A stretch of 45,200 nucleotides of DNA. It comes from UPXZ01 sp964541615 (GTDB taxonomy: Bacteria; Bacteroidota; Bacteroidia; Bacteroidales; Paludibacteraceae). The translations under genes and the position numbers were made by a program. This document shows, in pieces, positions 1 through 10,028 of the stretch; position 1 is the first letter of the stretch, and every line of letters starts with the position of its first letter. The notes beneath the pieces are model-generated. The model saw only the letters and a list, made by a program, of their open reading frames with translations, made no database searches and had not been told where the DNA came from. The DNA lies in NCBI GenBank assembly GCA_964541615.1, contig CAZIRA010000006.1, positions 1 to 45,200 of the forward strand. The letters are read 5' to 3'.

Positions 1-25
1 AAAAAAGACTGTCACAAAGACAGCC
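1..25 (-). terminator. Rho-independent terminator of the OmpA-family gene
   Basis: Read on the minus strand, a 7-bp stem (GGCTGTC with GACAGTC, one G-U pair) closes a 5-nt loop and is followed by six T residues. It lies 27 bases past the stop codon of the OmpA-family gene. Confidence 0.8.
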
Positions 26-52
26 TTTTAATTGCTATTTGGTTTCGTTTAC

Positions 53-1186
53 TTATTTTACTACTTCAAATTCTACCCGACGGTTAGCTTTGCGACCATC
101 TGCTGTGTTGTTTGTAGCTATTGGTTGAGATTCGCCAAATCCTTGTGTTGAAACTGCTGAGCTGGAAACCCCCTGAGCAATTAAGTAGTCAGCAACAGCT
201 TGTGCACGACGTTCAGACAAACCTTGGTTGTAAGATTCTGGACCAGTACTGTCAGTGTGACCTTTAACTTTCAAAGTAGCCCAAGTTGGGTTGTCTTTCA
301 AAATTGATGCGATTTGGTTCAATGTAGGATAAGATTCTTCTGTAAGATTTGCCGAATCAAATTCAAATTCGATGTTATTGAAAGATGCTGTAACTGAGCC
401 TGAAGGTCTGTTTTGAAGATCTTTAATATCTTGCTCCATTCTGCTCAAACGATTTTGAATATCCTGGCTCTGTCTGTCAAGATTGTCCAAGCGGTTAAGA
501 ACTTGAGTATCATCGTATTTGTTTTCGTTTTGTACAACTACAGGAGCAGGTTCTGGATAGAATTCATTCAATGTCATGTTGCGAACGTGGTCAGCACCAA
601 GGTTGAAACGAAGAGTTGCCATCAAAGTTTGAGCATCATCAAAACGATCCTTTGAAGCTCTTCCGCCAAGTACTTCTTTTGAATAATAGCGTGCGCTCCA
701 CTCAAGACCTAAAGCAACAGCTTTTCCTAAAGCAACTTCAGGGTGAATAGATCCAGTGTAAACAGGGCTGATTCCACTATTTGCAACACCATTAATTTCG
801 TTGCTGTAGAAACCCGCACCTGCACCTGCTTTAGCATATACATTCCAGATTGATTTTTCTCTGTGTGGGAATACAAGATTTGATACGTTGAATGATCCAA
901 ATAATGTAGGGTCAATCGTTTTACCAATCAGACCCTGACGAGCAAAATCATTATAGCTGACATCCAATCCCATACCAAAAATTGGATTTGCAGTACGCTC
1001 AATTATTAGGCCGGCTCCCCAGCTCATGTCATCAAGATAACCGTCACCAAGAGGAGTAATACGGTAATATGTGCCGCCGCCTTTAAGAGCAACAGACCAT
1101 TTTGATGCATCTACTGAAGTTCGTTGAGCTGATGTGAAAGTAACCGCACTAGCAATTAACAATACACTTAAAAATAGTTTTTTCAT
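53..1186 (-). CDS. OmpA-family outer membrane porin/peptidoglycan anchor
   Basis: A 377-residue outer membrane protein that probably ties the envelope to peptidoglycan. Seen: a Sec signal peptide ending around residue 20 (FTSAQ), an N-terminal region of about 190 residues rich in alternating aromatic/polar strands (likely beta-barrel), a short coiled coil at about 225-260 (repeated LDNLDRQ / NRLSRMEQ-type heptads), and a C-terminal OmpA domain from about 268 with the GHTDSTG motif and the NRRVEFEV end that together form the peptidoglycan-binding pocket. The order barrel, coiled coil, OmpA domain matches abundant Bacteroidetes OmpA/OprF-like porins. It is monocistronic, with its own terminator downstream. 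No clear TAnnTTTG promoter was found upstream, although a short palindrome lies there. The family call is firm; a transport substrate cannot be read. Confidence 0.92.
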   Translation of the reverse strand: MKKLFLSVLLIASAVTFTSAQRTSVDASKWSVALKGGGTYYRITPLGDGYLDDMSWGAGLIIERTANPIFGMGLDVSYNDFARQGLIGKTIDPTLFGSFNVSNLVFPHREKSIWNVYAKAGAGAGFYSNEINGVANSGISPVYTGSIHPEVALGKAVALGLEWSARYYSKEVLGGRASKDRFDDAQTLMATLRFNLGADHVRNMTLNEFYPEPAPVVVQNENKYDDTQVLNRLDNLDRQSQDIQNRLSRMEQDIKDLQNRPSGSVTASFNNIEFEFDSANLTEESYPTLNQIASILKDNPTWATLKVKGHTDSTGPESYNQGLSERRAQAVADYLIAQGVSSSAVSTQGFGESQPIATNNTADGRKANRRVEFEVVK

Positions 1187-1537
1187 TTTTTCACTTATTA
1201 TTATTATTATATTAATTATTATTTTATCCTCAGGTCAAAGTTTTTTGACAAAAAACATAATCCTTTCAAAATCAAAAGATGTCAAAATGATTTTTTAATA
1301 AAAACAGCTGTTTTTTTTACTAAATGATTGTTTTAATCAATATAAGTACAGAATCCATTACAATATTAGTGCCAAACGCCGATGAATACACACTTATTTA
1401 TAAAGTTGTGTGAGTTTTTGCTAAAATCAGCTGGTTAAAAAAGTATCAAATTGTGAGTTTCCAAGAGCATTTTGTTAATTTCATTTCCATAAAATCATAA
1501 AATTAAGTATCTTTGAACATTATAAAATTACATAACT
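1187..1537. other. Divergent intergenic region, ompA-like/gcvP
   Basis: This 351-base AT-rich spacer holds the 5' regions of two divergent genes. Next to the ompA-like start is a run of TTA repeats (about 1195-1230), then a perfect 16-bp palindrome GTCAAA-N4-TTTGAC at 1234-1249. Near gcvP is a TATCTTTG -7 box. No glycine riboswitch fold or small gene was recognised. Confidence 0.5.
1508..1515 (+). promoter_or_regulatory. Bacteroidetes -7 box for gcvP
   Basis: TATCTTTG matches the Bacteroidetes primary-sigma -7 consensus TAnnTTTG and lies 22 bases before the gcvP ATG. No good -33 TTTG at 19-21 bp spacing was seen, so this is a motif match only. Confidence 0.5.
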
Positions 1538-4387
1538 ATGAATGATTACTTGAAAAATAGACACATTGGTATTTCTGCTGATGATGAGGCAGTTATGCTG
1601 GGAAAAGTCGGTGTTAAAAACCTGGACGAGTTAATTAAACAGACCATTCCTTCCAATATTTTAATAGAAAAAGAGCTGGAGCTGCCTGAAGCTTTGACAG
1701 AAAGGCAGTACGCTTCGCATATTTTGGAACTTGGTTTGAGAAACAAACTTTTCACAACCTACATCGGTCAGGGATGGTATGACACAAATACTCCTGCGGT
1801 TATTTTGAGGAATGTTTTTGAAAATCCATCCTGGTACACTTCCTACACGCCTTATCAGGCAGAAATTTCACAAGGCCGCTTGCAGGCATTGCTGAATTTT
1901 CAGACTGCAGTGGTTGATTTTACAGGACTTCCGCTGGCAAATGCATCTCTTTTGGACGAGGCAACTGCGGCGGCCGAAGCGGCTACCATGGCATTTAATC
2001 TTCGTTCAAGAGACCAGGTGAAAGCCGGTGCCAATGTCCTTTTTGTGGATGAAAATGTTTTCCCTCAGACACTTGCGGTTATACGTACGCGTGCATTTGC
2101 ACAAGGAATCGAACTTGAAGTAGGAGATTACAATTTGGTGAATTTTACTGACAAGCACTTTGGTGCAATCATTCAATACCCGAATTCAAATGGCAGCATT
2201 GAGGATTATACAGAATTTGCAAAAGCAGCTCACGAGAAGAATTGCATTGTAGCAGTTGCGGCTGATATTTTGAGTTTGGCACTTTTGACGCCTCCGGGCG
2301 AATGGGGTGCGGACATCGTTTTCGGATCTACGCAGCGCTGGGGAATTCCGATGTACTTCGGAGGACCTTCTGCAGCCTATTTTGCTACAAAAGAGGAATA
2401 CAAACGTGATGTTCCCGGTAGAATTATCGGAGTGAGCAAGGATGTGAACGGCAGAACGGCGCTCCGCATGGCGCTCCAAACCCGCGAACAGCACATCAAA
2501 CGCGAAAAAGCAACTTCCAATATCTGTACCGCGCAAGCACTTTTGGCGACAATGGCTGGATTCTATACCGTTTATCACGGTGCAGAAGGAATCAAGAATA
2601 TCGCTTCGCAAATCCATTCGATTGCATCGTACCTGAATGAAATGCTGGAAGTTTACGGCTATTCGCAGGAAAATGAAAACTTCTTCGATACGCTGAAAGT
2701 GACTCTTCCTGACAATGTGTCCATGAAAGATTTCCAAAAAATTGCGTTAGAAAATAATGTAAACTTCAACTATTTCGAATCGGGTGAAGTCGGCATAAGC
2801 ATTGATGAAGCAACTGATTTGGATGCCGTGAATACGCTGATTGAGATTTTTGCAACGGCTGCAGGAAATAATCCTGTATTTGCGGCAGCAGAAAATATTG
2901 AGAATCTGAAATCTTTTGACGAAAAATTCGATAGAAAATCTGAATATTTGACTCACGACGTATTCAAACTTTATCACACTGAAACCGATATGATGCGCTA
3001 CATCAAGAAATTGGAGCGCAGAGATATTTCGCTGACTCACTCTATGATTTCGCTGGGATCATGTACCATGAAATTGAATGCGGCTTCGGAAATGCTGCCG
3101 TTGAGTCGTCCAGAATTCAGCGGAATTCACCCATTGGCACCAAAAGACCAAACTGAGGGCTACAATGAGCTGATTGGAAATCTCGAACAGTATCTTTGCG
3201 AAATTACAGGTCTGGAAGCTTGCTCAGTTCAGCCAAATTCAGGTGCAGCTGGTGAATTCACAGGATTATTGGTGATAAAATCGTATTTGAATTCCATCGG
3301 TCAAGGTCATCGTAAAACAGTTCTTATTCCATCGTCAGCTCATGGTACAAATCCTGCAAGTGCGGTGCAGTGCGGATTTGACATCGTGGTGGTAAAATGT
3401 GACGAAAAAGGAAATGTGGATGTTGCGGACTGGAACGTAAAGGCAGAAGCCAACGCCGAACATCTGGCTGGCTGTATGATCACTTATCCATCTACGCACG
3501 GAATTTTTGAGCCGGCAATCAAGGATATGTGTGCCGTGATTCATAAATTTGGTGGTCAGGTTTATCTTGACGGAGCCAATATGAACGCGCAGGTTGGTTT
3601 GACAAATCCGGGAGTTATCGGTGCTGACGTGTGCCACTTGAACCTTCACAAAACATTTGCTATTCCTCACGGTGGCGGCGGTCCAGGCGTTGGTCCTATC
3701 TGCGTTGCAAAACATCTGGCGGAATTCCTTCCGGACACCAGTTTTGGAAATAATACGGTTTCAGCAGCTCCATACGGAAGTGCGGGCGTGCTAACCATTA
3801 CTTACGGCTACATCCGCATGCTCGGTGAGGAAGGACTGAAACAATCGACAAAAATTGCCATACTGAACGCAAACTATCTTGCTGCTTGCCTGAAAGATAC
3901 TTACGGTGTACTTTATACGGGAGAAAACGGCCGTGTAGGTCATGAATTGATTCTCGAATGCCGTAATTTCAAAGCTACTTCCGGCGTAAATGAGACTGAC
4001 ATTGCCAAACGTTTGATTGACTACGGATACCATGCACCAACGCTCTCATTCCCTGTTCATGGTACTTTGATGATTGAACCGACAGAAAGTGAATCGCTTG
4101 CTGAATTGGATAAATTTACCGATGCCATGCTGAAAATCTATGCCGAAATCAAAGAAATTGAGGAAGGAAAAGCTGATAAAGCCGACAATGTGTTGATAAA
4201 TTCACCGCACCCTGAATACGAAATTGTGGGAGATGAGTGGAATCACCCATATTCCAGAGCAAGGGCAGCTTATCCGGCACCATGGGTTGCCGAAAATAAA
4301 TTCTGGGTAAATGTGGCTCGTGTAGACAATGCTTATGGTGACAGAAACTTGTTCTGCGTTTGTCCGCCAATCTCAGATTTTGAATAA
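1538..4387 (+). CDS. gcvP: Glycine decarboxylase (glycine cleavage P-protein)
   Basis: The P-protein decarboxylates glycine with pyridoxal phosphate and passes the aminomethyl group to lipoylated GcvH. At 949 residues this is the long single-chain form, with two homologous halves. The N-terminal half opens with the conserved RHIGIS segment and contains SYTPYQAEISQGRLQ. The C-terminal half carries the PLP-lysine motif NLHKTF (K705) followed by the glycine-rich HGGGGPGVGP loop. The ending GDRNLFCVCPP is typical of complete GcvP. The gene stands alone here: gcvT and gcvH are not adjacent, as is common in Bacteroidetes. It ends at a strong bidirectional hairpin shared with the convergent susD-like gene. 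No frameshift or missing motif is seen. Confidence 0.97.
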   Translation: MNDYLKNRHIGISADDEAVMLGKVGVKNLDELIKQTIPSNILIEKELELPEALTERQYASHILELGLRNKLFTTYIGQGWYDTNTPAVILRNVFENPSWYTSYTPYQAEISQGRLQALLNFQTAVVDFTGLPLANASLLDEATAAAEAATMAFNLRSRDQVKAGANVLFVDENVFPQTLAVIRTRAFAQGIELEVGDYNLVNFTDKHFGAIIQYPNSNGSIEDYTEFAKAAHEKNCIVAVAADILSLALLTPPGEWGADIVFGSTQRWGIPMYFGGPSAAYFATKEEYKRDVPGRIIGVSKDVNGRTALRMALQTREQHIKREKATSNICTAQALLATMAGFYTVYHGAEGIKNIASQIHSIASYLNEMLEVYGYSQENENFFDTLKVTLPDNVSMKDFQKIALENNVNFNYFESGEVGISIDEATDLDAVNTLIEIFATAAGNNPVFAAAENIENLKSFDEKFDRKSEYLTHDVFKLYHTETDMMRYIKKLERRDISLTHSMISLGSCTMKLNAASEMLPLSRPEFSGIHPLAPKDQTEGYNELIGNLEQYLCEITGLEACSVQPNSGAAGEFTGLLVIKSYLNSIGQGHRKTVLIPSSAHGTNPASAVQCGFDIVVVKCDEKGNVDVADWNVKAEANAEHLAGCMITYPSTHGIFEPAIKDMCAVIHKFGGQVYLDGANMNAQVGLTNPGVIGADVCHLNLHKTFAIPHGGGGPGVGPICVAKHLAEFLPDTSFGNNTVSAAPYGSAGVLTITYGYIRMLGEEGLKQSTKIAILNANYLAACLKDTYGVLYTGENGRVGHELILECRNFKATSGVNETDIAKRLIDYGYHAPTLSFPVHGTLMIEPTESESLAELDKFTDAMLKIYAEIKEIEEGKADKADNVLINSPHPEYEIVGDEWNHPYSRARAAYPAPWVAENKFWVNVARVDNAYGDRNLFCVCPPISDFE

Positions 4388-4405
4388 ATAAGAAAGGAAA
4401 AAACT

Positions 4406-4454
4406 ACATAAAAGAAGCTGCTTCAAAATCAATTTGAGGCAGCTTCTTTTATGT
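4406..4454. terminator. Bidirectional terminator between gcvP and susD-like gene
   Basis: A perfect 16-bp inverted repeat (arms 4406-4421 and 4439-4454), with a further TCAAA/TTTGA pair inside the loop. The arms are A-rich outside and T-rich on the far side, so it reads as an intrinsic terminator from both strands. It serves two convergent genes. Confidence 0.9.
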
Positions 4455-4467
4455 TTATTTATATCAA

Positions 4468-6309
4468 TTATTCAGCACTATCCCACCATACATTGATTGA
4501 CCATACAGCGTCATCCTTGTTCCATGCTTCACTTGACATATTTGCTCCGGGAACTTCTGCTCCAATCGCCTGCAAGTTTGTGGCGTTATAATTTAGTTCA
4601 TGTGAACATTGTTGCCAGCGTCGAAGATGCTTACCTAATGGAATATTCTTTTGAGCATTAGTGTTTTGATAATACTCTGCGGGAATTTGCCAATTCAAAA
4701 ATACATTAGAATCGTAATCATAGCGACGCATATCATTATAGACCTCTACTGACCACAACATTGCCATACGTTTTTGAGTCATAATTTTAGCCAGAGTAAT
4801 ATTACTTTCGGTTCCAATTGCGTTAGCAATATAATTGTCAATATCACTCTGTTTCATCGGAGCAAATGACGGACAAGAGACCAAACTGGGATCAGCGCTT
4901 ATCCAGACATTCAATTTCTGGTTCATAAATTCTATATTCGCTTTTATGCCTTCTTTGTAAGCTTTAAAAGCTGCAGTTTTGTCCCCTTGTTTGAACTTCA
5001 CCTCTGCCCTGATAAAACATGCTTCGTGATAGGTTGCAATCCATGTAGGAGAAGATGGACGTGCGTGGAAGATGCCGGATTGACGGGATTTAGCATCACC
5101 TTTAGCTTTTTCATACAACAAACTACTAAAACCGCCATAACCTTTAGAACCGCAAGTTGTCTGTACATAAATAGTGTCTCCTTTAAGAGATGCATCTGAG
5201 GTATTTATATACCAGCCACCTTTTTTTGCATCATATGAGGTTGTGTATGGGTGGCTTTGAAGACGAATTAAAGTATGCATATCGATACCTGCGGTACGGC
5301 GCCAATTGCCAACCCATTTCAAGTTAGTGGGTGAAGTTGCACCTTTTACTGAGTATGCCCATGGAATGACATGGTCTGCACGAGGGTCTTCGATTCCTGA
5401 ACCGGCAAAATTCGTGAAATTATCAATCATCATTTGAGTGACATAATAATTAGAATTCATACCCAACACAGAATAAAGAGGAGCATAATCAACAGGTTCA
5501 TTCCAGCCGAGAACGTCACGAGATGGTCCATAATCATCGGTATGATCATAAAAAACATTGTCCGCATTACTTTGTTGCGCTTTATCCAGGCATGCCAGAA
5601 TTTCATTGGCATCCCATTTACCTTCTTTATAGCTACCTGGCTGTTTCTTATTTAATTTGTTAATCCATCTGGCCTTTAGTAAATAAGCCATTTTCAACCA
5701 TTTATTTACATCTCCATTTGCCCAGGTATCACCTAACGAAAGTGCAGGTACACTCACAGCCTGAGTTTTTTGAAAAAGTTCAATAGCTTCGTCTATTTCA
5801 CCAAGACATCCTAAGTAGATAGTTTTACCATTATCATATTTAGGTACAGAACTTTCACCAAGTCCTTCGGTATAAGGCATTTCACCATATAGATCAGTCA
5901 TTAACATATAGCCATATGCATGTATCAGACGTGATGCTGCTGCATAATGCCAGGCTTGTTGTTGCATAGCCTTATCATATAACACCTGAAGATTTGAACC
6001 TGCTCCAACAAGGAACCATTGATAGGGTGTAGTAGTCCATGAAGCTGATGTTTGCCATTGAGCAGCAGCTCCGTAGGCGCTTGTACGGCTATTCATTGTC
6101 ATATCGCCCATTGCCATAAATGTACGCATACTGGCAATCTGATAAGCGTGATTTGTATAGAATTGAATATGTGGAAGGCGATTTTCTATCGTTGCACTTT
6201 GGTCTGTTGGTGTGTTCGGGTTAACATTTACATCCAGCCAATCGCTGCAGGATATAAAGGAAAACATACCTATAAGACTTATTATTATTGATTTTATTAT
6301 ATTTTTCAT
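4468..6309 (-). CDS. SusD-like outer membrane nutrient-binding lipoprotein
   Basis: A 613-residue surface lipoprotein that would cap a SusC transporter and bind its oligomeric substrate. The signal peptide ends in a lipobox FISC with C21, followed by DWLDVNVNPNTPTD, the N-terminal signature of the SusD-like_2 (RagB-related) group. Helical repeat-like segments around 120-230 and the C-terminal region with QKRMAMLWSVEVYNDMRR are typical of the TPR-based SusD fold. It starts 34 bases after the susC-like stop on the same strand and is clearly its operon partner. The cargo cannot be read: SusD_like_2 proteins occur in both glycan and peptide/unknown-substrate pairs. No hydrolase is attached directly to this pair. 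Confidence 0.93.
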   Translation of the reverse strand: MKNIIKSIIISLIGMFSFISCSDWLDVNVNPNTPTDQSATIENRLPHIQFYTNHAYQIASMRTFMAMGDMTMNSRTSAYGAAAQWQTSASWTTTPYQWFLVGAGSNLQVLYDKAMQQQAWHYAAASRLIHAYGYMLMTDLYGEMPYTEGLGESSVPKYDNGKTIYLGCLGEIDEAIELFQKTQAVSVPALSLGDTWANGDVNKWLKMAYLLKARWINKLNKKQPGSYKEGKWDANEILACLDKAQQSNADNVFYDHTDDYGPSRDVLGWNEPVDYAPLYSVLGMNSNYYVTQMMIDNFTNFAGSGIEDPRADHVIPWAYSVKGATSPTNLKWVGNWRRTAGIDMHTLIRLQSHPYTTSYDAKKGGWYINTSDASLKGDTIYVQTTCGSKGYGGFSSLLYEKAKGDAKSRQSGIFHARPSSPTWIATYHEACFIRAEVKFKQGDKTAAFKAYKEGIKANIEFMNQKLNVWISADPSLVSCPSFAPMKQSDIDNYIANAIGTESNITLAKIMTQKRMAMLWSVEVYNDMRRYDYDSNVFLNWQIPAEYYQNTNAQKNIPLGKHLRRWQQCSHELNYNATNLQAIGAEVPGANMSSEAWNKDDAVWSINVWWDSAE

Positions 6310-6343
6310 ACTAATATAAAATTTATGTTGTTTTGCAAAATAT

Positions 6344-9300
6344 TTAGAAGGATATATTCATTCCAAAGGATACGCTTTGAGTCGCAGGTACACCACAATA
6401 ATCAAATCCTACTGAAGATGAACCTCCACGCCCTGAACCTGCAGCGGCCACTTCAGGATCTCCTTCGTAATTGGTAAATAATAAGAGGTTGTTAGCCGAT
6501 GCACTAAGAACAGCACGTTTAATGAATTTTAGTTTATTAAGGAACGAGCCAGGTACGTCGTAGCTTAAAGAAACATTACGTAAACGAAGTGAATTAACTT
6601 TAGTTATATAGTTGGCTGTTTCATAGTTATAATAGTTGGTGTAGTAGTTTTTGATGATATTTGCTCCACTCATATCTACACCGTTGAATTTATAAGCTTG
6701 ATCAGCAAACCATTCATTCTCGCGTGGTTCATATACCGGATCAGCTACTGTTCCAACATTTTCTACACCTTTAATAACAAGATGATCACGAACATCACCC
6801 GAGAACTTGCTTGTACCAGTTTGAGTCATAGCGTATTTTGTTCCATTAAACACGTCTCCTCCAACACGGAATTCCCATAACATATTAAATGTAAAGTTTT
6901 TGTAGGATATGGTATTGTTCCAACCTCCGTTCAATTTAGGTTCGCGGTTTCCAACTTGATGTGCCGTACTATTATCATAAGTTGGCATACCATTTTTATC
7001 AAGAATGATATCTCCATCAGGAGTACGCGAATACTGTGAACCGGAGATGGCCATAAAATCGCCACCTGAGAAAGAAGCAGCTTTGGCATTACCATATTGA
7101 ACATCTGTTACATACATAATGTCCATACCTGGAAGTAGTCCGTCCATTGTGCCTCGGTTTCCTGCTATATTAAGACTCGTTTCCCAAGTCCAATCCTTAT
7201 TTTGTACCGGTGTAGCATTAATTGCCAATTCCATCCCTTTGTTATAAACATTACCGGCATTAATAGAAGTGAAAATGTAACCGGTAGATTGAGGTCCGCG
7301 TGGTGAAAGAATCTGATTATAAGAGTTGTTTGTATAGTAAGCCACATCCATCTTCAGGCGATTATCAAGAAAACGCAACTCTAATCCAATTTCAGTTGAT
7401 TCAGTCATCTCAGGTTTAAGATATGGATTTCCACGAGTCCAACTGTTACCAACTCCCACTTTACCACCAATATAAGTAGAAACAGGCCAAAGAGTAGTAT
7501 TTGTTTCATATGCTCCGGTATCTTTACCTACCCTTGCTCCGGAAATACGCAATTTTCCAAAGTTTAACCAAGAAAGTCTTGGTAAAAATTCAGTAAATAC
7601 TACGCTACCATTAAACGAAGGATAAAAATAAGAACGGCTTTCAATAGGTAGTGTAGAAGTCCAATCGTTACGACCGGTAACGGTAAGGAACACTGCACTT
7701 CTCCAATCTGCACGAAATTCTCCAAACACACCAACCAATCTTTTATCCGACAAGAATGATTTAAAGTTACGATTGGCTGCTGTTGCGTTGTCTGTAGCAT
7801 AAAAATTTGGTACTTGGAAGTTCCAGGCCATTTGATAATTTGTATTCGTATGGGTGTTGTCGGTTGATGTACCCAACATTAAATTAAAGTCGAAATCTCC
7901 AAATGTCTGATTGAAATTAGTCATCAAATTGGTGGATATATACTTGAAGCGTAATGTGTTATCGCTCATCATTCCTTTCTGCCATTCTAATTTTACAGCA
8001 CCTTCGGGAGCTATACGGGTACTATTTTCAGTTGTATATGAATCAATTCCCATACGGTATGCTAACCACCACCATTTTGCTATATCAACTTTCACATTGA
8101 AATTACCAGTAAAACGATCCGTTTCATCATACAATTTATTTTTATTAATTATCCAATACGGATTATCACGTTCATTCCAGGGGTCGAGCAAGTCACCAAA
8201 CATACGGTAGCGGGTTCCATCATCGTTTAGATAGTGGCTCATATCATCACTCGATGCCCATGTGTTAACGGCATAAAGTGCTCCGGTACCTTGAGAATTA
8301 TATAGTCCGGCAGAAGTAAGCGTTTTTTGCGTTTCTGCATCAGAATAGGCAGCATTGGCACCAAATGTGAAAATGCCATATCTTTGCTCACCATTAAAAC
8401 GGAAAGTAGATTTTGTATAGCCGGTAGTTGGAATAATGCCATCCTGGTCATAATAAGAACCGGATAAATAGAAATTGCCATTTTTTGTACCGCCAGATAC
8501 ACTGATATTGGTATCGTAAATACCCCCATTTTGATAGAAATTACCAATGTTATCATAAATAGGATCTGACGCGCTCATCTTTTCTCCCCAAGAGTTATAA
8601 GAAAAATCATTAAATACAGTACCGGTATAAACACCTGCAGAATTATACTGGTCTTCCATAAAACCTCTTTTATATTTTGTTTGTGTTTCCGGTAGATATT
8701 TTGCCCAGGAAGATATGTATTTGGTAGAAAGATTTACTTCTACAACTCCCTCTTTACCTTTTTTAGTTGTGATAAGGACAACACCGGCAGAAGCCCTCGA
8801 ACCATAAAGTGCAGAGGCGGCAGGACCCTTCAATATAGATATATTTTCTATGTCTTCAGGGTTAATATCCATCACGCGATTTGACGTTGTGGAAGCACTA
8901 GCTCCAGCACCATCGAATGCAGAATTTCCTACCACAGACGATGAATTATCATAAATAACTCCATCTACAACAAATAATGGTTGATTATCACGACTTTCGC
9001 TGGCAGAAGTACCACCACGCAGAATAATCTGCGAACCACTACCGGCAGCACCTGAAGACTGCGTTACATTTACACCGGCAATTTTACCCGCAAGCGAATT
9101 AATCACATTCACCTGCTTATTACGCATCAATTCTCCCGATTTTACATCTTCAACAGCATACCCCAAAGCTTTGCGGTCTTTTTTTATGCCCAATGCTGTT
9201 ACAACTAATTCATCCAGTAATTCTTCGTCTGCTCTTAAGACTACGTTCATGGTTGATCGTACAGGCAACTCTAGTGAGTTTCTTCCTACATACGAAAATA

Positions 9301-9511
9301 CCATTCTAGTCACATTGGCAGGTACATCAAGTGTGAAATTGCCATTAAAATCGGTAGATATTCCGATGTTGGTACCTTTGGCTAAAACTGAAGCACCGAT
9401 TATAGGTTCTCCATATTCATCTTTCACACTCCCCGAAATCCGGGTTTGAGCAAAACCTACACCCATACTTATAAAAAGAAGGATGTACAAAAACTTCATT
9501 CGTTTTTTCAT
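6344..9511 (-). CDS. SusC/RagA-like TonB-dependent outer membrane transporter
   Basis: A 1055-residue TonB-dependent transporter, the usual size for SusC. Seen in order: signal peptide ending GVGFAQ; a carboxypeptidase-D-like regulatory domain at about 24-95 (ISGSVKDEYGEPIIGASV); the SusC TonB-box region around DELVVTALG; a plug with the conserved ILKGPAASALYGSRASAGV segment; and a beta-barrel to the end (aromatic-terminated GMNISF). It lacks an N-terminal STN signalling domain, so it is not expected to signal through a FecR/ECF pair. It is first in a two-gene susC-susD operon with a -7 box about 75 bases upstream. Substrate is unknown; it may or may not serve the hydrolase operon about 3 kb away. 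Confidence 0.95.
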   Translation of the reverse strand: MKKRMKFLYILLFISMGVGFAQTRISGSVKDEYGEPIIGASVLAKGTNIGISTDFNGNFTLDVPANVTRMVFSYVGRNSLELPVRSTMNVVLRADEELLDELVVTALGIKKDRKALGYAVEDVKSGELMRNKQVNVINSLAGKIAGVNVTQSSGAAGSGSQIILRGGTSASESRDNQPLFVVDGVIYDNSSSVVGNSAFDGAGASASTTSNRVMDINPEDIENISILKGPAASALYGSRASAGVVLITTKKGKEGVVEVNLSTKYISSWAKYLPETQTKYKRGFMEDQYNSAGVYTGTVFNDFSYNSWGEKMSASDPIYDNIGNFYQNGGIYDTNISVSGGTKNGNFYLSGSYYDQDGIIPTTGYTKSTFRFNGEQRYGIFTFGANAAYSDAETQKTLTSAGLYNSQGTGALYAVNTWASSDDMSHYLNDDGTRYRMFGDLLDPWNERDNPYWIINKNKLYDETDRFTGNFNVKVDIAKWWWLAYRMGIDSYTTENSTRIAPEGAVKLEWQKGMMSDNTLRFKYISTNLMTNFNQTFGDFDFNLMLGTSTDNTHTNTNYQMAWNFQVPNFYATDNATAANRNFKSFLSDKRLVGVFGEFRADWRSAVFLTVTGRNDWTSTLPIESRSYFYPSFNGSVVFTEFLPRLSWLNFGKLRISGARVGKDTGAYETNTTLWPVSTYIGGKVGVGNSWTRGNPYLKPEMTESTEIGLELRFLDNRLKMDVAYYTNNSYNQILSPRGPQSTGYIFTSINAGNVYNKGMELAINATPVQNKDWTWETSLNIAGNRGTMDGLLPGMDIMYVTDVQYGNAKAASFSGGDFMAISGSQYSRTPDGDIILDKNGMPTYDNSTAHQVGNREPKLNGGWNNTISYKNFTFNMLWEFRVGGDVFNGTKYAMTQTGTSKFSGDVRDHLVIKGVENVGTVADPVYEPRENEWFADQAYKFNGVDMSGANIIKNYYTNYYNYETANYITKVNSLRLRNVSLSYDVPGSFLNKLKFIKRAVLSASANNLLLFTNYEGDPEVAAAGSGRGGSSSVGFDYCGVPATQSVSFGMNISF

Positions 9512-10028
9512 AGAGTTAGTAATTATATTGGTTAATTGATTTGAGTAAATTAAATTTTATTTGTGTTAATTCAGATTTACTTATTACAAAATTATAAAAA
9601 ACAATGGCGTTTGGAACTTTTATTTTAAGTTTAACAGTGTTAAGATTTGTATAAAAATTGAAATGTTTGGTGTATGCGAAAAAAATAAATAAAATGCAAT
9701 TTTTAAGTTGAATAATTAATCAAAATGACAAAACAATCGATTTTGAAAAAAAAACAATGTCAGTGAAATGTAGAGAAAATGTAGTTGTTGAATAAAAAAT
9801 ATCAGAATAATTAGGCCTGAAAATCAATGATTTTGAGACATTACCCACTAATTGGCGGTAATTACAGAGGCAAAAGATCTTTTTATGCCTCTCTTGTAGT
9901 GAATAGCCGGATATCCGAAAATGATAAAAAATCCTCAGCAGCTTTTGTGGGAATACTCATTCTCTATTCGTCTTTTTTTAAAAAAAGAAACAAAAAAATG
10001 ATTTTTAAAATGAAAATTATTTGAAAAA
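9512..10028. other. Long AT-rich intergenic region between susC-like gene and nfeD
   Basis: This 517-base spacer holds the susC promoter at its left end. The rest is very AT-rich. A 7-bp inverted repeat AGAGGCA...TGCCTCT sits around 9868-9894 without a T-tract, so it is not a convincing terminator. A possible 65-codon reading frame at 9827-10024 looks spurious. No RNA gene or mobile element was recognised. Confidence 0.4.
9587..9594 (-). promoter_or_regulatory. -7 box for the susC-susD operon
   Basis: On the minus strand TAATTTTG matches TAnnTTTG exactly, about 75 bases upstream of the susC-like start. A consensus -33 box is not apparent. Confidence 0.5.

Noticed and set aside
2186..2737. 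183-codon antisense frame inside gcvP
   Set aside because: Mirror frame of a strongly conserved gene, Cys/Arg/His-rich with no motif.
9868..9894. AGAGGCA/TGCCTCT inverted repeat as terminator of nfeD or susC
   Set aside because: It is on the wrong side or too far from either gene end and has no T-tract.
9827..10024. 65-codon reading frame between the susC-like gene and nfeD
   Set aside because: It lies in AT-rich spacer, has no promoter or family resemblance, and ends in a lysine-rich low-complexity stretch.
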